A stretch of 64,000 nucleotides of DNA from Myxococcales bacterium (lineage in GTDB: Bacteria; Myxococcota_A; Polyangia; Fen-1088): positions 620,001-684,000 of the forward strand of contig JAGTJU010000002.1 of assembly GCA_022184915.1 (NCBI GenBank). Reading direction: 5' to 3'. The notes beneath the pieces were generated by a model that saw only the letters and a program-made list of their open reading frames with translations, searched no databases and was not told the origin of the DNA. Below are positions 8,903 through 16,463 of the stretch, piece by piece (position 1 is the first letter of the stretch; each line of letters begins with the position of its first letter). Made by a program: the position numbers and the translations under genes.

Positions 8903-9031
8903 GGAGGCTATTCTATGCGCCCTCGTTGCCGCTTTCGCAAATGGGCCAGGGCGGCGAAGTCACCGGTTTCTTTTGGAATTCTTCTCAAGTTGGCGGGCAA
9001 TGGAAACGCCGCTCTGTGCTATAAAGCGCGC

Positions 9032-10774
9032 GTGCTCGCGGGTGCGGAAATCGGGAAGTATCACCTGGAACACCGGATTGCCCGGGGTGGTATGGCCGAG
9101 GTCTGGGCGGCGACCGTGCGCGGGCCTGGGGAGTTCGTGAAGCGAGTCGCTGTAAAGTTCATCCTGGCCCACTTCGATGACCACTCCGAAGCCGAGCGGC
9201 TCTTCTTCCGGGAAGCGCAAATTGCCGCCTCTCTGTCGCACGGCAATCTCCTTTCTGTCTTCGACTTTGACAGGGCCGCTTCTGATTTGGATCCCGCCTT
9301 GGCGGGCCGCTACTTCATCGTGATGGAGTACGTGGACGGAGCGTCTCTTTGGGATGTAATGCGGGCGTCTGAGCGACGCGGCACGCAGCTGTCCGAGTCT
9401 CAGGTGGTTCATCTGGCGGGGGAGCTTCTCAAGGGACTCAGCTACCTTCACGAACACAAGGGGCAGGGGCTCGTTCACTGCGATATCTCGCCGCAAAATG
9501 TCCTCCTCACGCGCTCCGGGCAGGTGAAGATCTCCGACTTCGGCGTGGCCAAGGCGACGGCTTCCGTTGCCACCACGTTATCGAACCAAGTTAGGGGCAA
9601 GCTGGCCTACCTGGCACCCGAGGTCCTCGCGGGCTCCTCGCACAGCCACTTGTCCGATCAGTTCGCAGTTGGCGTCGTTTTGTGGGAGGCAATTACGCTC
9701 ACACCCTTGTTCCTGGGCTCTGCAGACTACGAGACTCTGGATAAGGTCCGGGCTTGCCAAGTCCCTCCGGCCCAGCTCCGCGACGGAAGCGCGCCGTCTT
9801 CAGAACTGGTGAGAGTACTCGCGAGGCTGCTCGCGCGGGATCCCAGCGCCCGATTTCCTTCGTCGGCGGATGCTCTGGCCGCTGTGCTGGAGCTCCCCAC
9901 TTACACAGCCTCGCCGCTGGCGCTCTCACGGGCCGTGCGAGATCTCCAGGGGGAGGAGACCGCTCCCGTTCGCAGGCTGCCGGTGACCGCTGTGCTGCCA
10001 GCGGCGGCTCAGATGCCGCCTACCAAGCTTCTCCCGAACACGGTCTCTCCGGCCCCTGACTCGGCAACTTTCGACGACACGACGCCAGGTTCGTTCAATC
10101 GCTCCGAGCGCCCCCCATCGCGGCGGCAAAACTTTCCCTTCGTCGAGGGACACTCGGAGGCCAGTCTCGCCCGAGGGCTTGCCGAAGCCATCGCGCGCTT
10201 CGAGGCTGAAGGTGCGGGCGGCGAAGCCGTCACCTTCGAGGTGTGGATGCTGGCCGAACGGAACCGAACAGGGATCGACCCCGTTAGTCTTCGCCCCTTG
10301 CCCGATCGGTTTGCCGACATCGTGACTTGGCCACGTTTCGTGGACGTCGGGTGGAGGGTGAAGCTGGCCTATGCCTGGTACGGCACGAGACCCTGGGGGC
10401 CCGACGGATGCTGGGTGGCGGAAGACAGCTTTGCCGACGAGGCCATGATCGTCTTTCCCTCAGACCTGGGCCGCTCCCTATTTCGGGACGTGACACGCGC
10501 CACGTGGGCGCGGTGGTGGGCCGACCGGGAGGTAGATGTGCTGGTAGAAGGACCGGGCTCCGGCCGCGCGCCGGTCTCAAATCGCGCGCGGTTGTATTTG
10601 TTTCCAGGCGAGAAGCCTCCCGTCACCCACGCGGAGTGGTTATCGCTCTGGGCCGCGCGCGACCCGGAATCTGCAGGGACCGACGTGCGCCGCCGCGTGC
10701 GCGTGCCTGCAGCACCCACAATGAAGCGCACCCTTTGGGAGCGGATGTTCAACATCAAGAGCAGAAGACATTAA
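9032..10774 (+). CDS. Ser/Thr protein kinase with unique C-terminal domain
   Basis: 580 aa if begun at GTG 9032, just before the kinase domain (IGKYHLEHRIARGGMAEVWA); an in-frame ATG at 8915 would add 39 residues with no domain match and would leave almost no promoter. Kinase motifs: Gly loop ARGGMAEV, Lys in RVAVKFI, catalytic loop HCDISPQNVLL (HCD in place of HRD) and DFGVAKA. A Cys at the HRD Arg position suggests no activation-loop phospho-switch. The last ~250 residues match nothing I recognise. No membrane helix. Stop and the next start overlap as TAATG, so it forms an operon with the envelope protein downstream. Confidence 0.88.
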   Translation: MLAGAEIGKYHLEHRIARGGMAEVWAATVRGPGEFVKRVAVKFILAHFDDHSEAERLFFREAQIAASLSHGNLLSVFDFDRAASDLDPALAGRYFIVMEYVDGASLWDVMRASERRGTQLSESQVVHLAGELLKGLSYLHEHKGQGLVHCDISPQNVLLTRSGQVKISDFGVAKATASVATTLSNQVRGKLAYLAPEVLAGSSHSHLSDQFAVGVVLWEAITLTPLFLGSADYETLDKVRACQVPPAQLRDGSAPSSELVRVLARLLARDPSARFPSSADALAAVLELPTYTASPLALSRAVRDLQGEETAPVRRLPVTAVLPAAAQMPPTKLLPNTVSPAPDSATFDDTTPGSFNRSERPPSRRQNFPFVEGHSEASLARGLAEAIARFEAEGAGGEAVTFEVWMLAERNRTGIDPVSLRPLPDRFADIVTWPRFVDVGWRVKLAYAWYGTRPWGPDGCWVAEDSFADEAMIVFPSDLGRSLFRDVTRATWARWWADREVDVLVEGPGSGRAPVSNRARLYLFPGEKPPVTHAEWLSLWAARDPESAGTDVRRRVRVPAAPTMKRTLWERMFNIKSRRH

Positions 10775-11643
10775 TGTCGCTACGATACGCATCAATCACC
10801 GTCATCGTTTGGGCTCTCGCTTCGGAAGGGATGGCGTTGGCCGACTCCCCGACCGAGACCATAGGCTTGATCCCGGCCTCGATACCCGCAGACCTCACTT
10901 TGCCTTTGGGGGCGCACGAAGTGGAGGACGCGGTTGCGCAGGGTCTTGCGACTTCTGGCCGAGACGTTCTCCCTCCGTCGCGATTCGATCTAGGTCAAGC
11001 CAACCAGGTGAACGAGTCGAGTGCGGACTACTTCGTTCGTGTCAGCCTTTCCAGGGCCGGCCCACAGGCTGTACGGATCTGGATGACCCTTTTCAATAAA
11101 GGGGGGAGAAAGTTGAACCAACAAGTAGCGACTTGCCAACCGCCCGATTGCAGCCTAGGGGTCGCGCTGCGGTTGGCAGCAAAGGAGCTGATAAGGGTTG
11201 CTCTGCCTCCTTCAGAGGGAACCGCGACGCCCGACCGGGCGCAAGCAGGGGCGTCTGCGGCGTCTCCTGAGCCGCCGGTGGACCCGGTCGTGCGCCCGCT
11301 AGATCCTGTGCCCACGGCACCGGCAAAGCAGGATGCTGACCGATATCGCATTCCTGCTGCGGTCGGATTGGGTGCGGGTGCGGCCCTCATGGGGGTCGGG
11401 GCCTGGCTCGTGGCCATCGACGGAAACGGAACGGACTGCCGAATGGCGCCGAGCGGAGACGAGGCATGCTTCAAGGTTCGCGACACCATGGCAGTGGGCA
11501 GCGTTGTCGGCGCTGTGGGGCTGGGTGCGGCTCTGGCCAGCGCCTACTATCTGATGACGAGGCCCACGGCACCCACGCGGGTGGGCGCGGCCGTGTCGCT
11601 CACTCCCACGCCTCAGGGCGTGCAGGTCTGGGGGAGGTTCTGA
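10774..11643 (+). CDS. Secreted or membrane protein of unknown function
   Basis: 289 aa, ATG overlapping the kinase stop by one base (TAATG). A signal peptide (residues 1-23, ending GMALA-DSP) leads into a periplasmic region including a short Cys pair (ATCQPPDCS), a Pro/Ala-rich linker, and two C-terminal hydrophobic helices (about 196-216 and 238-258). Proteins of this plan follow kinase genes in other myxobacteria, where they look like envelope partners of the kinase, but no named domain is visible. Overlap with the kinase argues for co-expression. Confidence 0.7.
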   Translation: MSLRYASITVIVWALASEGMALADSPTETIGLIPASIPADLTLPLGAHEVEDAVAQGLATSGRDVLPPSRFDLGQANQVNESSADYFVRVSLSRAGPQAVRIWMTLFNKGGRKLNQQVATCQPPDCSLGVALRLAAKELIRVALPPSEGTATPDRAQAGASAASPEPPVDPVVRPLDPVPTAPAKQDADRYRIPAAVGLGAGAALMGVGAWLVAIDGNGTDCRMAPSGDEACFKVRDTMAVGSVVGAVGLGAALASAYYLMTRPTAPTRVGAAVSLTPTPQGVQVWGRF

Positions 11644-11644
11644 A

Positions 11645-12991
11645 ATGAAGGTCCTGCAATGGATGATGGTTTTCGCCTTCGTGGGTGGCTGTACAAAGGA
11701 CAACCCTGCCACCTGTATCTCGGATACCGAGTGCCAGGCACAGTCCAGGTGCGATCTGTTTACGTTCAGGTGCGCAGCTCGGGTGCCGGATGGCGGCCTG
11801 GATGCCAGCGCCGATACCGTCACCGATGGGTTAGGCGATGCTGTGGGGGGTGGCGTTGACGTGGGCATGCCTGCCGAGTGTGAGACGAACGCGGGATGCA
11901 TGCGGGATCCGAACAAACCTGTCTGTGCGGGAGGTAAGTGCGTTGGTTGCGGTGGGGCGGACGACTGCACGGCGCCGGCGCCGTTTTGCTCAGTGGGTGG
12001 CGCTTGTGTGGCGTGTCTCGGGCACGAGGACTGTAGGGGTGAGTCTCCCCTTTGCGTTGCTGGGGCGTGCGTCGCATGTGACGTGCCGGGAGCGCCGGAA
12101 GGTGGTTGCAGTCAGCGCGCGGAGGCTGGGCCCGTATGCGCTACGTCTGGAGCCAAAAAGGGGACATGCGTCGAGTGCGTGACGAGCAACGATTGTGGTG
12201 CGGGAACAAAGCCGATCTGCGAGCTGAACGCGTGCCGAGGGTGTGGAGCGGACAGCGAATGCGAGGCCAAGCTTGGGGCGGAGCCCGGGGTGTGTCTGGG
12301 AACGGAAGGAGGGCGATGCGCGGGGCCGGCGGATGTGGTGTACGCGGAGAACGTGCCAGGCAAATGCAACGCCGGGGGACCGGGCACGGTGGCTTCGCCG
12401 TACTGTGGCCTGGCGGAGGCGATGGCGGCGGCAAAGAGCGGAGGGAAGGCGGCGGTGGTGCTGAAGGGGCCGCAGGGGGTGGATCGGGCGAGCTACGCGG
12501 GGCCTGGCAGGCTGACGCTGGTGGGCAAGGGGGGGGCGTTGATACTGCCGGGGGCGGGTATTGGTCTGGAGGTGACGGGTGGAGACCTGACCGCGCGCAA
12601 CTTCACCGTGCAAGGTGCGGGGCAAGCAGGCCTCGTGGTGCGGAGCGGGAGTGCCTTGGAGCTGGCGCAGGCGCAGGTGCTCGACAACAAGGGGGGAGGG
12701 ATACTGGTGGACGGGGGCAGGCTCGTGGCGCGAAGCAGCACGGTGAGCGGCAACGGACCGGGGCAGTTTGGAGCCACGACGATTTGGGGAGGCCTTCTCT
12801 TGAACAACCCCGCGGCGGGCACACGCCTCGAGGGCGTGAGCGTCGTCAACAACAAGACCACGGGCATCTCGTGCTCGGCGGCCGTCGAGGCCACGGGCGT
12901 GCTCGCTACAGGCAATCCCGGGGTCGACATCGCTGCTCCCTGCAACTTCTCCAGCTGTGGCGCGGCGGGTCCGCAATGTGGCGCCCCGTGA
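11645..12991 (+). CDS. Cysteine-rich lipoprotein with right-handed beta-helix domain
   Basis: 448 aa. The leader ends FVGGC, a lipobox at Cys16. After an Asp/Gly-rich linker come repeated Cys motifs (KCVGCGGADDC, ACVACLGHEDC, TCVECVTSNDC, ACRGCGADSEC), about six units of ~30 residues. The C-terminal half (from ~245) is a parallel beta-helix of the DUF1565/Beta_helix kind (GLEVTGGDLTARNFTVQGAG, GGILVDGGRLVARSSTVSGN). Such lipoproteins are common on myxobacterial surfaces. It lies 18 bases upstream of the toxin gene, so it may be a delivery or surface partner; that link is inferred. Confidence 0.8.
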   Translation: MKVLQWMMVFAFVGGCTKDNPATCISDTECQAQSRCDLFTFRCAARVPDGGLDASADTVTDGLGDAVGGGVDVGMPAECETNAGCMRDPNKPVCAGGKCVGCGGADDCTAPAPFCSVGGACVACLGHEDCRGESPLCVAGACVACDVPGAPEGGCSQRAEAGPVCATSGAKKGTCVECVTSNDCGAGTKPICELNACRGCGADSECEAKLGAEPGVCLGTEGGRCAGPADVVYAENVPGKCNAGGPGTVASPYCGLAEAMAAAKSGGKAAVVLKGPQGVDRASYAGPGRLTLVGKGGALILPGAGIGLEVTGGDLTARNFTVQGAGQAGLVVRSGSALELAQAQVLDNKGGGILVDGGRLVARSSTVSGNGPGQFGATTIWGGLLLNNPAAGTRLEGVSVVNNKTTGISCSAAVEATGVLATGNPGVDIAAPCNFSSCGAAGPQCGAP

Positions 12992-13009
12992 CCGAGGTCG
13001 AGGGACAAC

Positions 13010-14113
13010 GTGGGGAACGACACCCTCATCAACGACCGAAGCCCCGTGACGAAGGGCAGCGATGGCACCACACCAGCGTTTCCAGACCCGTGTAAGACGA
13101 GCACACCGGCGGGTCCGGTTCCCATTCCGTACCCGAACATCGCCAAGTCAGGCGATCTGGCGAACGGGACGACATCGGTGAGGGTCAACGGGGCGTCGGT
13201 GGCGGTGAAGGGGTCGAACCTGTCGACGAGCGCGGGTGACGAGGCGGGGTCAGTGGGCGGGGTGATGTCGTCGAAGACGAAGGGCAAAGCGGAGCCGCTG
13301 ATGTACTCGTTCAACGTGAAGTTCGAGGGCAAGGGGGTGGTGCGCAACTTCGATCCCTTCCTCAACAACGACAAGAACACGCCGCCGGCGCCCCTGGTTC
13401 AAGCGCAGGTGGCGACCATACCGCCCGCCCCGCCGGAGCAGGAGGAGGAGCCAGAGAGGTGTGAGTACTGTGGCAAGAACAAGCACGACTTCGCAGAGCG
13501 CTCGGGCACCAACCTGGGCAACGGAGGCGCGCTCGCTCGAAGGATTTTCGGCGACGGAGACAAGGCGGCCCACCCGTGGAATACGGGAGCGTTCTCGCTG
13601 CAAGCGCATCACCTCGTCTGCAGCGAGGCCATGGACAGTGACACCTGGTCACGCCTATGCCGGGAGTTCGGCTACGACATCAACCGCAAGGAAAACGGCG
13701 TGATGCTGCCGTACCTGATGGAGCTCGCTTGCCAGACAGCGGCGCCGCTGCACCGGAGCAACCACCAGCAAGGGCGTGCCGATGGGTTGCCGTATCCGGA
13801 CAAGATAAAGGAGCTCATCGAAAAAGTGAGAGAGAGGGCCGAGGCGGGGGAGTTTTGCAGCGACCCTGGGAAGTTGGTCGAGGCGCTTGACAAGATCGCG
13901 AATGAAGTTCTCGTGGAGGTATCAGCGTTCAACTACACGATCACGAAAGACGGCGAAGACTACGCCGCTGGGAAGCGAGGGTGCGGGGGCGTGCCCAGTC
14001 TAAGTCGCACCAAAGGCCCATGCTGCCCGCACGACCGGCAGCATGGACTTGTGCAGCAGCAAACGAAGTCGACCATTCCGAAGCGAAGCGGGCCCTTGAA
14101 GATAGGAACCTGA
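13010..14113 (+). CDS. PAAR-like (DUF4150) polymorphic toxin with AHH/HNH nuclease domain
   Basis: 367 aa from GTG 13010, preceded by GAGGGA. Residues 1-~115 are a DUF4150 PAAR-like domain (VPIPYPNIAKSGDL, GDEAGSVGGVMSSKTKG, FNVKFEGKGVVRN), which caps the VgrG spike of a type VI secretion system. A Pro/Glu linker and CEYCGK motif lead to a nuclease domain with QAHHLVCSEA (His200-His201) and a distal LHRSNHQ, as in AHH-type HNH/EndoVII toxins. The protein is expected to be injected into neighbours and cut DNA. The Imm11-type gene three bases downstream is the cognate immunity gene. No T6SS structural genes lie in this window. The nuclease subfamily is assigned by eye. Confidence 0.85.
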   Translation: MGNDTLINDRSPVTKGSDGTTPAFPDPCKTSTPAGPVPIPYPNIAKSGDLANGTTSVRVNGASVAVKGSNLSTSAGDEAGSVGGVMSSKTKGKAEPLMYSFNVKFEGKGVVRNFDPFLNNDKNTPPAPLVQAQVATIPPAPPEQEEEPERCEYCGKNKHDFAERSGTNLGNGGALARRIFGDGDKAAHPWNTGAFSLQAHHLVCSEAMDSDTWSRLCREFGYDINRKENGVMLPYLMELACQTAAPLHRSNHQQGRADGLPYPDKIKELIEKVRERAEAGEFCSDPGKLVEALDKIANEVLVEVSAFNYTITKDGEDYAAGKRGCGGVPSLSRTKGPCCPHDRQHGLVQQQTKSTIPKRSGPLKIGT

Positions 14114-14116
14114 ACC

Positions 14117-14686
14117 ATGGCAAAACCAAACTACTACGTGCTCCAGCGCGCCAACGACGACCGCTATCCCCTGTTTGAGTCTGACGACCCGAACCGAAGG
14201 CCGCTGTTTCGTGCGCAATGGGTCACGTTGCCAGCTCCGCTGGTGATTCGCCTGGGGGCACCGGTGCCCGACGACCCTGTGCTGGTCGACTACCACTCGA
14301 TGCCCCAGCACGTGTTTTCGAGGCGGCTCGCGGACGCGATCTTGGCGCTAGAGCCAGAGAACGTGCAGCTCATCCCGGCGATGTTGCACTTTCGGGACAA
14401 GACTTACGAGTACGCCCAGCTTCACGCGGCGGTGGCGGTCAGTGGGGTGCTCGACATGAATCGGAGTCGGTTCTCACCTTCTGGAAGCATCCTCAAGAGC
14501 ATCTCCTTGCATTACGACCGCATCGCGGAACTTCCGGAGAAGCAGAGGCTACTCATCGCATTGAAGGAGGAGGCTCGCAAGTTCATCTTCCACGAAGACG
14601 TCAAGCGCGCCATCGAAGCCACGGGGGGTGTGGGCTTTCGGTTCATCCACGTGGATGACTGGACCGACGGTTCGTCGTTCAAGTAA
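14117..14686 (+). CDS. Imm11-family immunity protein (MXAN_0049-like)
   Basis: 189 aa, starting three bases after the toxin stop. It opens with YYVLQRANDDRYPLFE and has the acidic/aromatic pattern of Imm11 (former DUF1629), a family named after Myxococcus xanthus MXAN_0049, the antidote of an adjacent nuclease toxin. The second half (YEYAQLHAAVAVSGVLDMNRS, HEDVKRAIEATGGVGFRFIHV) fits that fold. It is cytoplasmic and should bind and block the upstream nuclease in the producing cell and its kin. Family call rests on overall pattern and gene context. Confidence 0.8.
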   Translation: MAKPNYYVLQRANDDRYPLFESDDPNRRPLFRAQWVTLPAPLVIRLGAPVPDDPVLVDYHSMPQHVFSRRLADAILALEPENVQLIPAMLHFRDKTYEYAQLHAAVAVSGVLDMNRSRFSPSGSILKSISLHYDRIAELPEKQRLLIALKEEARKFIFHEDVKRAIEATGGVGFRFIHVDDWTDGSSFK

Positions 14687-14890
14687 CGGGGAGCGAATCC
14701 TTGGCCTTTCGAAAGACTACGGAAAACCGGAACGAACTTGTTGCAGGTTGAGATCGCACCCGATGCTGCCGTCGCATTCCTCTCAATGTTCGACTGGATT
14801 CGTCCGTCTGGTCACACAAGGGTGCGGTTCGACAAGAGTTCGTGTATCTGCCCGGCAGCGATCTCAAGACACCCGAGGAAGATCCCGGGC
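14687..14890 (+). other. Gene remnant or spacer between the immunity gene and the right repeat
   Basis: There is no intact gene here. One frame reads about 54 sense codons without a stop from ~14740 (VEIAPDAAVAFLSMFDWIRP) and ends in Gly-Gly-Lys-Pro-Glu-stop inside the repeat. Another frame is open with EFVYLPGSDLKTPEEDPG. Either could be the tail of a second cargo gene truncated at the element's edge. I do not recognise a family. Confidence 0.3.
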
Positions 14891-14919
14891 GGCAAGCCCG
14901 AGTGACAGCTTCAGTCAGT
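14891..14919 (+). repeat. Right copy of the exact 29-bp direct repeat
   Basis: Identical over all 29 bases to 6328-6356. The copy lies about 140 bp before the cusC-like start. Together the two copies flank the toxin/kinase segment and would be attL/attR or the scars of a recombination event. Bases 14920-15061, between the repeat and cusC, hold no gene. Confidence 0.85.
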
Positions 14920-15061
14920 CGCTGTAACCGATGTGGTCACTCTCTGCAGGGTGTCTTCGTCGGCGACCTCGGTTTTTATCAGTAAATCCGGATGTTTGCG
15001 TGTGTCGTCGCCCCGCCTCCCGGCGTGCTGCGCCTGGCATGGCTCTTGAAGAACCGACGGC

Positions 15062-16456
15062 GTGTACCTTCCCTCCGTCATCACGCTGCTCGTGGCGGCC
15101 TCGCCTTGTGCCGTGGCCGCGTTGCCTTTGCCCGCGGACCCTCTGCTCGAAGAGCTCTTGCGGCAGACCCTCGAGACCGTGCCAGAACTCCATCGAGCCC
15201 GGCGCGCGGTTGACGTGGAGGAAGCGCGGGTGCCCCAGGCAGGGGCCTTGCCCGACCCCTCCGTGCAGGTGGGCATCCAGAACGATGGCTTTTCCCGCAT
15301 CGAGGTGGGACGCATGCCCATGAGCTTCGTGCAGCTCATGGCTTCGCAAACGTTTCCCTGGCTTGGCAAGCGAGGCCTGCGGCAAGACGCGGCGGCCCTG
15401 GACGTGGCCCTGGCCGCCCAGGCCCACAGGCGGGTGAGGCTGTCCCTCGAGGCCGAGGTGCGTCGGGCCTATCTCGAGCTGCTCTTCGTGCGAGATCGTC
15501 TGGCCTTGCTCGACGAGCTGGAGGTGATCTGGGAGAGATCCCTCGGCGTGGCGCGGACGCGCTACGAAGGCGGGGACGGCGCCCAATCCGACGTGTTGCG
15601 CGCGCAGCTCGAGAGGACGCGCATCGCTCAACGGCGGCTCATGCTGGTGGCGCGCGAACGAACACTGGTGCAGCTGCTCAACCGCCTGCGCGGAAAGCCC
15701 CTCGCCGCACCCCTCGAAACGCGTATGAAGGTCGAAGGTTTGCCCGATCCCAAGACGCTCATGGGCGTGTTTTCGTGGGAACGTGTGTTGAAGGAAAGCC
15801 CGGATCTGGCCGCCGCCCGCATCGCGGAAGCCCGGGCCGACAAGGGCCTCGCGTTGGCAGAGAAGGCGTATTTTCCGGACCTCACCGTGTCAGCCGGGGT
15901 CATGGTGCGGGGAAGCTTGCCGCCCATGTGGGTGGCCAGCGTGGGCGGTCCTTTGCCGCTGTTTGCTTCGCGCAAACAGGGACGCGCGGTGGACGAAAGC
16001 CGCGCGGCGCGCGCGGTGGCGGCGCACAGCGTGGCCGTGGTCGAAGACCTCCTGCGCTTGCGCACGCAGGAGCGAAGGACCGCTTTCGAGGCCCAGCTCG
16101 ACACCCTGGCGCTTTATGCGCACGGGCTGCTCGTGCAATCGGAAGCCACGCGCGAGAGCACTTTGTCTCAGTACAAGGTGGGGCGGGTGTCCTTCGCATC
16201 GGTTCTGGAAGCCAACGCCGGTGTCATCGCCGATCGTGAGGGCTACCTGGCCGCGCTGGCCGACAGCCACCGGCTGCTCATTGCGGAGGCTGAAATGAGC
16301 TTGTCGTCCGTTGTACCGGGGGCCGCCTCGGCACCCTCTGCAGCGATGCCGGGGGCCGATGAGGCACCCGTGGCTCCACCCTCCTCGCCGGGTCGCGGCG
16401 CGACGCCCGTTCCGGCGCTTGCCCCCGCGGGCGGCTCTTCCATGCCCACGATGTGA
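15062..16456 (+). CDS. cusC: TolC-family outer-membrane efflux protein, CusC/CzcC type
   Basis: 464 aa from GTG 15062, which begins a signal peptide (YLPSVITLLVAASPCAVAA). The two TolC repeats are recognisable (VQLMASQTFPWLGKRGLRQ; LEAEVRRAYLELLF; LSQYKVGRVSFASVLEANAG). It forms the outer-membrane channel of a tripartite metal-efflux pump with the next two genes, eight and two bases apart, so all three are one operon. A Pro/Ala-rich tail of ~50 residues is extra compared with typical members. Metal assignment comes from the partner genes. Confidence 0.88.
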   Translation: MYLPSVITLLVAASPCAVAALPLPADPLLEELLRQTLETVPELHRARRAVDVEEARVPQAGALPDPSVQVGIQNDGFSRIEVGRMPMSFVQLMASQTFPWLGKRGLRQDAAALDVALAAQAHRRVRLSLEAEVRRAYLELLFVRDRLALLDELEVIWERSLGVARTRYEGGDGAQSDVLRAQLERTRIAQRRLMLVARERTLVQLLNRLRGKPLAAPLETRMKVEGLPDPKTLMGVFSWERVLKESPDLAAARIAEARADKGLALAEKAYFPDLTVSAGVMVRGSLPPMWVASVGGPLPLFASRKQGRAVDESRAARAVAAHSVAVVEDLLRLRTQERRTAFEAQLDTLALYAHGLLVQSEATRESTLSQYKVGRVSFASVLEANAGVIADREGYLAALADSHRLLIAEAEMSLSSVVPGAASAPSAAMPGADEAPVAPPSSPGRGATPVPALAPAGGSSMPTM

Positions 16457-16463
16457 GTTTGTG

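Larger units (their letters stand above)
6357..14919. mobile_element. Putative 8.5-kb accessory island bounded by a 29-bp direct repeat
   Basis: The segment between the two repeat copies contains two Ser/Thr kinase genes, two envelope proteins and a PAAR-nuclease toxin with immunity gene, all accessory in character, and splits a two-component pair from a cus-type efflux operon. Hand counts on four 60-base lines in the kinase genes gave 53-60% GC, against 70% in two lines on the flanks. No integrase or transposase gene is recognisable inside, so if it moved it used a helper in trans, has lost its recombinase, or arrived by recombination between pre-existing repeats. Repeat identity is seen directly; mobility is inferred. 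Confidence 0.55.

Noticed and set aside
8915-9031. ATG 8915 as the start of the second kinase
   Set aside because: It leaves only 12 bp to the divergent gene's start and adds 39 residues with no conservation to kinases; GTG 9032 fits the domain start and leaves a promoter region.
12106-13095. 329-codon alternative frame within the beta-helix lipoprotein
   Set aside because: Result of purine-rich repeats in the beta-helix part; Gly/Arg-only composition, and the true frame has a signal peptide, Cys repeats and helix coils.
14628-14927. 99-codon open frame after the immunity gene
   Set aside because: Composition is Ser/Arg-rich without domain features and it crosses the immunity-gene end and repeat; treated as part of the remnant region.
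15034-15050. Sigma-54-like promoter (CTGGCATGGCTCTTGAA) before cusC
   Set aside because: The -24 part is good, but the essential -12 GC is GA, and transcription would begin at about the start codon, leaving no leader. Recorded only as a weak possibility.
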